Of a stretch of DNA of 64,000 nucleotides, positions 37,701 to 49,700 are shown piece after piece. The DNA comes from Carposina sasakii (lineage: Eukaryota > Arthropoda > Insecta > Lepidoptera > Carposinidae): assembly GCA_014607495.2 (NCBI GenBank), contig CP053172.1, forward strand, positions 4,726,888-4,790,887. The letters are read 5' to 3'. Every line of letters begins with the position of its first letter. Within the stretch, counting starts at the first letter, position 1. The translations under genes were made by a program, and so were the position numbers. The notes under the pieces are model-generated. The model was not told the DNA's origin, did not search any database, and worked only from the letters and a program-made list of their open reading frames with translations.

Positions 37701-40700
37701 AAATATACATACAAACATTAGAAAAGGTCAGTCGGGCAAAAACAGTGATAAGTAAAACCAACTCACACGGCATTCGCAGCCCTATTCCCCACCACAATAG
37801 CGTCACTTTCGTCCAACTCTTCACTGCGCTCTATAGACGGACTCCTCGACATTGATTTGGCACAACTTGTCTGCGACGTCACAGACGATGTATCGGACAT
37901 TGTCTGCGAATCTTCGCAGACGCCGGTAGGCAGATCTTTAAGGTGGTTTAATGAGGCGTTTAGGTCTTTCAAACTGGGCGCATCCCACATGTTGTCTGGG
38001 AGATATCGCAGTTTGTTGTTCGATACATCTAACGTTGTAAGGGCCGGGAGTGTGAAAATGGCTGGGGGAAGTTCTTCTAGACGATTGTCCTGAAATATAA
38101 GGGATTTGGGTCAGTCTAAGATCTGTGAGGTCTTGTATAGTGAGCACTAAGAAACGTTATATAAATATCACAAATACATAGATAAGTATAGAAACATCCA
38201 TGACTCGGAATCAAACATTGATATTCATCGTATCAATGTTTGCACCTACCGGGATTCGAACATAGGCACCTATCGCAGACAAGGTTAAAAAATAAATAAA
38301 TTTTTAAATATTCACACACTACACAACACATTAACATAGTCCCATACTAAGATCCCTAAGGGCTTGTGTCGTGGGTACTAAGCAACTGTATATAAATACA
38401 TAGATAAGTATAGAAACATCCATGACTCGGAATCAAACATTGATATTCATCGTATCAATGTTTGCACCTACCGGGCTTCGAACCCAGGACCTATGACGTC
38501 GCAGGCAGGGTCACTACCTACTAGACCAGTCGGCCGTTTTATACGATGTTACGGTAGGCGTCATAAGCTAAACAATCATACCTGTAAATAAAGTTCCTGT
38601 AATACAGGAGCACTGTAGGCCTGTAGTCTATCCTTTTTCGGTTTCTTCCTCCGTCCCTTACTGTCTAGTTCATCTTCGTACGGGTCAGAGGGAGATGGAA
38701 GACGCTCCAGTTTGTTTTGAGCTGCATTTAGGTAGCTGAATATGGACGTATATTTCATGTTAGTTACCAGACGCGGTAATAGCCTAGTGGTTAAGACGTG
38801 CGCCTTTCAGTCGGAAGGCGTGGGTTCGATTCCAGTCACGGGCAATTATTTACCACTGAATGAATGAATGAATGAATTTATTACGGATTTTAATATTCCC
38901 AAATTGGCATTTAGCTATACCAGAGGAAGGTTAGCGTCAGAAAATACAAAAATGAGAAATTCAATATGAGTTTCGAAAGAAACCCCCCATATATGAGAGT
39001 GAGATAGAGAGTGTAACAGAAAGAGGGGGAGAGCGGGGTGTTAAACGAGATGCTGTAAAAATAGCCTACTATAAGGAGACTACTCAATCACGCGTTTATT
39101 TTTCCATATCCTAAATAACTCTTTCTGAGCATACAATACATATGTTCATACAATTAAAAAAAATAAACGTGTGATTTCGAGTCTCATTAAAATTTCTGGA
39201 TACGTATAAATCGTGAGTGGACTAATTTTTCATAGTAATTCGCTCAATATATCTTCTGCAACCTGTATATATGAGGATAAAGCCATCATCTTCCTGCCTT
39301 TACCCAATTGTAATTGGGGTCGGCGCTATGTCGTTTCTATTGAAACTTATATCGCCAAAGTTTTGGCGATTGTTTTACGGCTAATCTAAATATAAGTAGT
39401 ATATGTAGTTACAAGTTATAATGATGACATATACAGGGCGTAAGAAAAGGGGTATGTTAAGCGAAAAGCTATATAAAGAGCCCACTAAAAGGAACCTACC
39501 CACAAAATTTTGGACTCGAAATCACTCGAATTCTCCATACTATCTGAAAAAATAAACATGTGATTTCGAGTCTAAAATTTTGTGGGTAGGTTCCTTTTTG
39601 TGGGCTATTTATACAGGATGTAACAAAAAGGGTATGTTAAGTGAAAAGCTATGTAAATAGCCCACTATAAAGAACCAATCTACAAAATTTGAGACTCGAA
39701 ATCACATTTTTATTTTTCAAGATTTTATGAAAATTCCTGAGATATTTAAAAATTCTCCATACTATTGGGAAAAATAAACATGTGATTTCTAGTCTAAAAT
39801 TTTGTGGGTAGGTTCCTTTTAGTGGGCTATTTATATAGCTTTTCGCTTAACATACCCCTTTTGTTACAGCCTGTATATATAATTTATAGTGATGATGGTA
39901 ACGTACCGCAAGCTGTAAATCGCGAACAGTTCCCCCGGCAGTGTGATCAGATCGTTATTGGACACGTCCACTCGAGTGAGGGCGTGTAGTGCGGCCGACG
40001 GGGTTAGCTTAGGGTTCACGTGCAGCGAGCCGGCTGTCAGCCATGACACCCTAGATATTAAATAATATAGTTAAGAATGACATTAATAGTAAAATGTGTG
40101 GTATTGGTGAAAAGGGAAACGCTTCCAGCCCCACCGGGCCACTAGTTATTATTTGGCCCGTGTACATCTACAGGATGTAACAAAAGGGGTATGTTAAGCG
40201 AAAAGCTATGTAAATAGCCCACTAAAAGGAACCTACCAACAAAATTTCAGACTCGAAATCACATGTTTATTTTTCCAGATAGTATGGGGAATCCCGAAAC
40301 AGCTCAGGAATGTTCATACAATCTTGAAAAGTAAACATTTGATTTCGAGTCTCAAATTTTGGAACTCTATAGTGAGCCATTTACATAGCTTTTCGCTTAA
40401 TATACCCTTTCTGTTACACCCTGTATAAAGGATGTTTTTTCGTTGCCACCCTTAACGAAGGATACGTACTCTATACATAAAATAAAGTAAGTTTATGCCA
40501 AAATAAATGCTGGGATTTCCCATATGTATTTTTTTTTAATTACTTGATCGGGCGAAATTTATAGTGTCCAGTGTTTATGCTAGTTTTTCCATAGACAGAT
40601 ATTAGTTATTTCTTGTGAAAAAAATCTTGCTACACACGATGTGTGTGTCGATGTGCATTTACGCAGAAAAACGTAGTCTATTTACTCAACTTTGGACCCT

Positions 40701-43700
40701 AATATCTTGGATACCAGACACTTTTTCTCCATGAAACCATACCTGGGAAGTGTCTGGTTCCCAAGATATTAAGGTCAAAGGTTATTTTGCGTAAATGCAT
40801 GTAGACGCGTGTAATAATAATTTTTCACAAAAAAATCTGTCTATAAAAATCTAACACAAACACTGGACACCATAAATTTCGCGCAATCAATAAAAAAAAT
40901 TGACAAAAAATCTAAATCGTTTCCCAGCATTTTTTGGCATAAACTTACTTAGAGTACGTAAACGGTGATAAAAAAAATCATCCTGTATGTATTTAACAAG
41001 TCTTAATGAACTAAAGATAATAAAACTAAATTACCGTAGCGTAGTAAGAAGGCACTGTCTAAAATGTACCATCACAGGATGCGAGGGACAGAGAGAGGTA
41101 TACGTTAAGGATGAGTCGTTCTCCCTCTGTTTGTACACGTGAGACAGGATGTGAGACTTGTTGATCTTGTACTCCGGGTCAGGGTAAGCCTTGGGGTAAA
41201 AGTGACTTATAAGTACCAAAGTTGGGGTAAAGGTGAATTATAAATGCCTAATTCTGGGGTAAGATTGATTTTATTAGTACGAAACTATTATTTAGGGTTA
41301 TACTATGTAGGGTACATTATATAGGGTTTTATTATTATTAAAGTCATTTATATATGTGGTTCTATCGGCCCTTGGTGCTCTGCCCACCCTGTAAGGGATA
41401 AAGGCGTAATTATATGTATGTATGTAGTCATTTATTTCATGTAATGTAATTCAACATATATTTTGTTAGTAGTTTCTTAATCAATGTTTATAATGTTGAA
41501 AGAATTTTTCAAATCGGTTTAGTAGTTTCGAAGTCAATTCAATTCAAACAAACAAACAACCCTCTCTATAATACTATTGTAAAAGTATTGACAAGATCTG
41601 CTTCTTTAAAATTGATATTATTATGACCAGTTTCTAACATATCTACTTATTTGCAATAACTGTAATATATCAGTTAAACGTAAACATATGCCAACCATAA
41701 CATATTACCTAACTGTAACATTTATTTATTAAAAACCAACAGACTTTACAAATATTAGGTATTATAAAATTATTAATAAAGAAAATGGAAAAAATTCTTC
41801 ACCCGTGTGGGAATCGAACCCACGACCACTGCAAACCGTGCGAGCCGCTATAACCACTAAGCCACCGGGTAAATATTAGGTACGTAACATTAGATACCTT
41901 AGTAGCCAGTATCTCCTGCATCAATTGCGTCAGTCCCTTTGCAGCACATTCCCTTAAAGCACGCGCATGGGGATCCTTAGCTCCTCGAGCCAGCAGGGCG
42001 GATGCAGACAATGTCTGCGAATGTCTGCAGCAGAGAGCCAGCGGGGTCCAGGGGGAACCTGACACGAGGAATATATAGGATCAGACGTGAATATAATATA
42101 GTAAATACTTCGTAACATGCAGACATTGTCTGCGAATGTCAGCAGCAGAGAGGTAGAAGGGTCAAGGGAAACCTGAGACGAAGAATATATAAGATCAGAC
42201 ATGAATGCAGTACAGTACTTAGCAATATGCAGACAATCTCTGTAAGTGTCTGTAACAGATAGCTAAATAACTAGCGGGGTCCAGGGGGAGCCTGAGAGAC
42301 GAAATACCTAAGTAAGACCTATATAAGTTTGGATATTTGCAACAGAGTAATGCTAAATAATATACAGACAAAACCTGTAAATTACCCTTGTAGAATGCAG
42401 CGTTCGCTGCGTCGTCACAGACTGCTCTGTGCAGAACTAATGCAGGTATAAGATCTCCTTTAAGACGCTTGGTAAACTCCTATAATGAATACTTCTTAGA
42501 TATTGACATATTTTATCCGTCGCGTAATGAATTCAGAAATTTAGTAGTTGGAGAATTGGTATCTAAATCGAAGACATAAAGGTATCATTGTTATTAATTT
42601 TAAGTTTATGATAAGTTGAAGTATTATTGTTTCATTCACCTATAGATGTATGTATGAGCTTGTTAGTTTTGCAGCATCCATGGTGGTGCTATCTCATCAG
42701 TGATGTAGGTATAGTCTTGTGTAACCTTCTTTTAAGTAACTTGTGGATAGTGTAGTGGACTGTGTACTTATTTATACTTTATAAACAATACCTAACTATG
42801 TATTTTTGTATACAGTTGTTAACTGTCTCAAATAAATAAAATAAAATAAAAATATAGGGTCGATTCCGGCAGTCACACTTAAACCTAAACCTAATCTTAG
42901 TCCGGTCTATCTATCTCCGTCCTTAACATAAATGGCTGGGAAAGAAAAGGACAGGTAGGACTAAATTTACGTTTAGAAATCGACCATAATGTCTACTGCA
43001 GAATAACAGGGTAACTATTTATTATCCGACTGCGCCAGCAAGCTACTAAGTAAGCCATCTCACTTATTCAGGAATATAGATGATGTCACATTTAAACAAA
43101 AATATATTTTTGACATGCATGGCTACTTTGTACTCGTACGGTAAACAATAAAGACCCTGATCAACCCACTAGCTCTTCAAATTCTTTTAAAGTAAATGTC
43201 TCGTAAACTTACGATCATCTATAGATGGGGAGATGCCTCTCACTGAACAAGCGCTGCGGGACCGACCACGTGACTCGGGGCCCTCCTGTGGAAATAATAC
43301 GAAACTTCTGCGGACAATTTCTGCTATTGTCAAAATTTTAATCGGATACTACAGTGCAACCTTAATATAACGTACCTCAATATAACGACTTCCTCGATTT
43401 AACAAATTGTTTAATTATCCCCTTGAATTGTCCATAAGAGTCAATGTAAAAGGTACCTTTATATTGCGAACAACCTCTTTATAACGAACTAGTGGACGCC
43501 CGCGACTCCGTCCGCGTGGACTACAGAAAAAATAAAAAGTAGCCTATATGTTAAGTGTAAAAAGTAGCCTATATGTTATCGCGGTTGTCGTAAAAAATTA
43601 ATTCACGTTTGTCCCCTTCCCGTGGGAATTTCGGGAAATCCGTTCCCAGTGCTTCCTCGGGGTCCCAAATAAACATATATGCTCAACTTCAGATTCACAT

Positions 43701-46700
43701 GTTTAACCGTTTTCGTAAAAAATAAATAATTCCCGTTGGTCTCCTTCCCGTGGGAATTTCGGGAAATCCGTTCTAGTATTTCCTCGCAGTCCCTAATGAA
43801 CATATATGCCCAATTTCAGCTTCATATGTATAGCGGTTTTCGAAAAAACTATGAATTCTCGTTTGTCCCCTTCCCGTGGGAATTTCGGGAAATCCGTTTT
43901 TAGTCCTCCCTCGCTGTCCCCAATGAACATATATGCCCGATTTCAGCTTCATATGTATAGCGGTTTTCGTAAAAACTATGAATTCCCGTTTGTCCCCTTC
44001 CCGTGGGAATTTCGGGAAATCCGTTTTTAGTCCTCCCTCGCTGTCCCCAATGAACATATATGCCCGATTTCAGCTTCATATGTATAGCGGTTTTCGTAAA
44101 AAATATAGAATTCCCGTTGGTCGCCTTCCCGTGGGAATATCGGGAAATTCTTATAGCCTATGTTCATCCAGGTCCAATAAGGATTCTAACGGTGAAAGAA
44201 TTTTTGAAATCGGTCCAGTAGTTTTTGAGCCTATTCATTACAACCAAACAAACAAAGTTTTCCTCTTTATAATATTAGTGTAGATTTTAGACTGTCAAGA
44301 TAAAGTATGAATACCTCTAATTAACGAATTTTGTCAACTCAAAAACTTTATATAAAGTTCCTATTGATGTAGGAACCTTAATTTCATAATATCTGATTCA
44401 TGTCGCGACAGGTTTCGACACGCTTTTACCTCTTTATAACGAATTTTAGCCCACCTAATCTCAACATAACAAACCTCAGTTCAGAATTACTTGTTCCCTA
44501 CCTATTTGTTATATTGAGGTTGCACTGTAAATCCGTATGTCTAAGATACGGATTTACAAGATCTATTTCGATATGTTTACTGACAATTTCTGCCATCGAT
44601 AGTTTTCACATACAATGCAATATAAGGCGCTTAATTCGTCCGCGTAAACCGTTTCCTAAGCCATTTCGGGAAATCTTTACATATCGGATCCCTACGTTAT
44701 ACAAAGAACACACCCTTCAATGTTATCAATTTTCGCCTCCCCCAGGGCACACCACAAGACTGCCATGGGGGGTATTTGCCCATAGTCACCACGCTGGGCA
44801 GGCGGGTTGGTGACCGCAGTGTGATTTTCGGACTATGTTGTCAGTACGGGAAGCGCTGCTGTCCACCTCCCGGAAACCTTTGATACCACGAGCTGACTCG
44901 GGATGGTACTATTTTTCTCTGCCGACACAAAATGACTTGAAAAAGGCAGATAAATAGATTAAATAACTGTACTAACCTGTAAATGTGGCTCGTGAACGAA
45001 TACATCAACCCGCACTGGATAGATAAGGTTGTCCGATTCAGAATCCTGAAAAACAACAGGTTACAGTAGTCGCGGCGTATCTTTGCAGTAGACAATGTTG
45101 CATGCGTCGCAGTAAGTATAGCAAACAAACTCTTCAGCTTTATAATATTACTATAGATTTATTTATTACCTGTCCGGTATACCCGGTAAGCTTGCTGACG
45201 ATGGCGTGTATACCGAGAGAGATGCCAGAGCGTTGTGCAGACACGAGAGGCGGGGACTGACCGTCCTGTTGTACATGTATATAGGTCAGGCGGGGTAAAC
45301 GAAACGACGGGGTAAAGTTGAACAACGGGGTAATTTTAACGTATGCGTTATAATGTTTCACATTTCCTTGTGGTCGTTTCAATCTTCCTCGTTATTTGTG
45401 CTTTCCCCGGCGTACACAAGTAATTTCACATCTATTTCATTAGTAGCAGTGGTTTGCTAGAAGATCTTTATTAACGACGCGCCTTTGGACATCATCATTG
45501 TAAACTGTTTTTCTGTATAAAATGTAAACGATCAAGAATAATAGTACTACATACAAACATTAAACAACCATTGATGATAGTAAAACACAAAACTGTGTCT
45601 AATAAAAAAAACATAAAGCGGGGTAACACTGAACCAGTTGTACATACAGGGTGTTTTTTTGTGGCCACCTTTAATGAAGGGTACGTATTCTATACATGAA
45701 ATAAAGTAAGTTTATGCCAAAAAAAATGCTGGGAAAAAAATATTATTTTTTTAATAAAAATTTTAAATTCCTTGATCGTGCGAAATTTATAATGTCTAGT
45801 GTTTATGTTAGTTTTTTTATAGACAGATATTAATTATTTTTCGTGAAAAAATCCTGCTACGCGCGTCTATGTGCATTTATGCAGAAAAACGCAGTCTATT
45901 TACTCAACTTTGGACCCTAATATTTTGGAAACCAGACACTTCCCAGGTATGCTTCCATGGAGAAAAATGATCGTGATGATGAGGAGATTCCGTAGTTTTC
46001 GGGAACGTTGACGACCAAAAATCAGCCTGTATAGGGTATAAAAAGACAACGATGTTTTTTTAATACCTCGTATTCTTTGTAAGGTATGTAACGACCATTT
46101 TCTTCTATGGGAACAGCCCTGGGAAACGACAAAAATATTATGAAAAAATAATGTCATTTTATTGCAAGCAATGTATTCGTTTGATGCTCAAAGTACAAAT
46201 GTACCTACAAAACTAACATTATAACACATTGACATGGTATATGATTTCAAATGGATTTATGTAAAAAAATTATAATATCAATGTAAATTTGGATCTCAAT
46301 ATCTTAGAAACCCGTGGTTTCCCAGGGGTGCTTCCAAAGAAAAAAATGATCGTGATGTTACAAAGAATAAGAGGTATTTAAAGAACAAAGTTGTGTTTTT
46401 ACACCCAGTATACACGTACCGTGATCTCCTGCACCGCCAGCTGTAGCAGCACGCGCACACAGCCGTCCGCACGCGCCCCGCACGCCGCATACAGTGCGGT
46501 CTGTCCGCGCGCGTCACACGCGTTCACGTCGAACGCGAAACGGTACTTGCGGCGGTCCGACGTGCTGGGACATACAGTATAATATAACTATAGTCCATTT
46601 TACATTTTCTTTATTAATCATTTTATAATAAATATAGTAGTAAATCAGAGTCAAAGATTCAGCCTTAAAGAGGACGGCTGGCAGTGACTGGACGGCAAAA

Positions 46701-49700
46701 ACGGGAGATCGAGCCGTGTGGCGTACACTGGGGGAGGCCTACGTCCAGCAGTGGACTGCTATAGGCTGACGACGATAGTAGTAAATAAAGTGTTCATTTA
46801 CAAAATATCATGACACATTTTAACAAAATAGAGGCTTTTATTTATTTATTAACCCCGGAGTAGTGCGAAGGTAATTGACCGATCTTAGGGATAATAACCT
46901 CGCGCCTATAATGCAAGGATTGTTAACGAACGTAGGTGTAATTATCTCCGCGGGGGTAAAACTGAAACTTCCCCTCCCACGCGAGGGTAAAAGTGAAACT
47001 TTATAGGGTAATTTCAATTTACAATGGCAGTATTTCATTATTATAGAATTCTGAACTCTGTACTTTTCTAAGTGCTATGGATTTTTTGTTATAAAATAAA
47101 TATATATTTATGGCAAATTAAATGACACTAACGTAAGAAAGAGAACTCACGTGTAGACCTGCATAAGTTCCGGCGGGTACGAGTGGGACAGAAGAGTGGA
47201 CAGGATACCGGCGTGCGAGCCGATACACGCCGCGTGGATCGGCAGCCATTTCTCTACTGTCTCTTGCTGGAAAAAATTAAAGTGATGTTTTCTGGTAGAT
47301 AAGTTATATTTTGTTTACTTGTGATGTGATTCTAGTGCGTGTGCATAGTTTTATATGCAGGTAAGCTGAGTAAAACTTTAGTCGGAATACAATCTCTCCA
47401 TGGGCTCATTTTTGCAATTAATTGCAATAAAATCTTGAGAATTTTCTCGACGTTTCCATTCATCATCATTATTATCGTCCATCATAAATTCAGAAATCAT
47501 TTACTAAAGACAACGGCTGTACGGGCTTAGTTCCCCTTGGCTTTCCTTCGCTATAACGTAACTAACCTGCACAGCTTGCGGCGCGTGCGCTAACAGCAGC
47601 TTCACGACATCGTGGTGTCCGCGGTGACACGCCGCGTACAGCGGACCGTAACGTGTGACGGAGTGCGCGCGCGCGTCCGCGCCGGACGATAGAAGGAGGC
47701 ACACGCATGATGTGTAGCCGGCTTCGGACGCGCTACGATACATACATAAATATAGTCACGCCCCTTATCCCCCAAAGAGGTTGGGCACTTTTTACCAATT
47801 AGTGTGGTAAGGGGTGAACCTACCGCCGCTTTTGTGGGCACAAATACAACATATACAACAATTTAGCCACCGTAATGGGAAATATAAACATCCATGACTC
47901 GGAAACAAAAATCGATATTTATCATATCAATGTTTGCACCTACCGGGATTCGAACCCAGGACCTATGGCGTCACAGGCAGGGTCACTAACTTCTACACTA
48001 ATCGGCCATCAAACTCAATACCACCACCTTCCTGCCTGTATCCCATTATTTATTTATTTATTTATGGACTCGACGTAATACGGTTTCTTTTGAAACTCAA
48101 ATTGCCAAGGATTTGGCCCTTTTAAGGCCGGCTGCCTGCCTGACGCAAACCCTCCTCTGGTATAGCTATAGAGGTCAGAATTAACAATAATGTAATAATA
48201 ATTTTATTGTATGTACCATATTTTAAACAAATAAATAATCATTTGATTACCATCTGTTACAATTGCTATTATATGCCTATTGAAAAATCTGCCCTAAATA
48301 ACTTGAAAGTTATAGAAAAGAATATTAATAAATGAAAAAAAAATCACCAGAGACTTGAACTCACGACCTCTCGTATACCGTGCTTCGCTCTAACCAACTG
48401 AGCTACCGGGCCATTAACTCGGATGACAAATTTGATCATCTCTTTAAACTTTTTCATTTTTTACATTATTGTCAGCGTTTTTTTCATCCCGATAGCTATC
48501 ATCATCATCAGCCTATTGCAGTCCACTGCTGGACGTAGGCCTCCCCCAGGGCACGCCACAAGACTGCCATGGGGGTATTTGCCCATAGTCACCACGCTGG
48601 GCACGCGGGTTGGTGACCGCAGGTTGTATTTTAGACTATGTTGTCAACACGGGAGGCGTTGCTGCCCACCCCCCGGAAACCCTTAATCGCCTCGTACGAT
48701 ACCCACGGGCAGACATGGGGTGGTACGAATTCTACTCTGCCGGCACCGATAGCTATACAAATCTCGGTAAACAATGCTAAATCCCTCAGCACAATGTTTT
48801 TGATGAAACGATCAACTCCTAACGGATTATATTGTTGAGAAGTATCTTATAATTTTTATATAGGTACATATATAAGATATTAGAAAATAGAATTGCTGGA
48901 AAGTTATACTTACACATATAGCAGCGTATTGGCACCATTAGGCGTCATATTAACAATCAGTCCGGCAGCATCACCCAACGCGTTGATCTTAATCTTCAGC
49001 TGGTTGGCATCTCCTCTTGTTACTAGCTCTCTGAGGGCCGCGTGTTGCGATAGACGCTCTCTTTCTAATGCGTCTGGAAGGAAAGAGAGGTGTGTGGTTA
49101 CTTAATCGGCCATCCTGCGCAGGTTACCCACTTAAACCGCATTGAATTATTTTTTTGACAATTCACAGTGGTCATCCATCAGATGAACTAAAATTGTATA
49201 AATAAATAAATAAATATTCAAACACTACACAACACATTAACCTAGTCCCACATTAAGATCCGTAAGGGCTTGTGTCGTTGGTACTAAGCAATGGTATATA
49301 AATACATAGATAAGTATATAAACATCCATGACTCGGAAAAAATATCGATATTCATCATATCATTGTTTGCACCTACCGAGATTCGAACCCCGGGGCCTAT
49401 CGCGTCGCAGACAGGGTCACTGCCTACTAGACCAATCGGCCGTCAAATCCGACCAATCGGCTTGTATGCGTCATTATCATCATCATCATCAGCCTATTGC
49501 AGTCTACTGCTGGACGTAGGCCTCCCCCGGGCACGCCACAAGACTGCCATTTGCCCATAGTCACCACGCTGGGCAGGCGGGTCGGTGACCGCAGTTTGTA
49601 TTTTGGACTATGTTGTCAACACGGGAGGTGCTGCTGCCCACCTCCCGGAAACCCTTAATCGTCTCGTCTAGTGTTCACTAGTTAACATTGACGCGATCGA

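Noticed and set aside
43566..44160. CRISPR-like repeat array
   Set aside because: Tandem units without unique spacers of equal size, in eukaryotic DNA.
43773..44283. Repetitive ORFs (FENRYTYEAEIG-type and its reverse)
   Set aside because: Products of the ~125-bp tandem array in a Helitron-like element.
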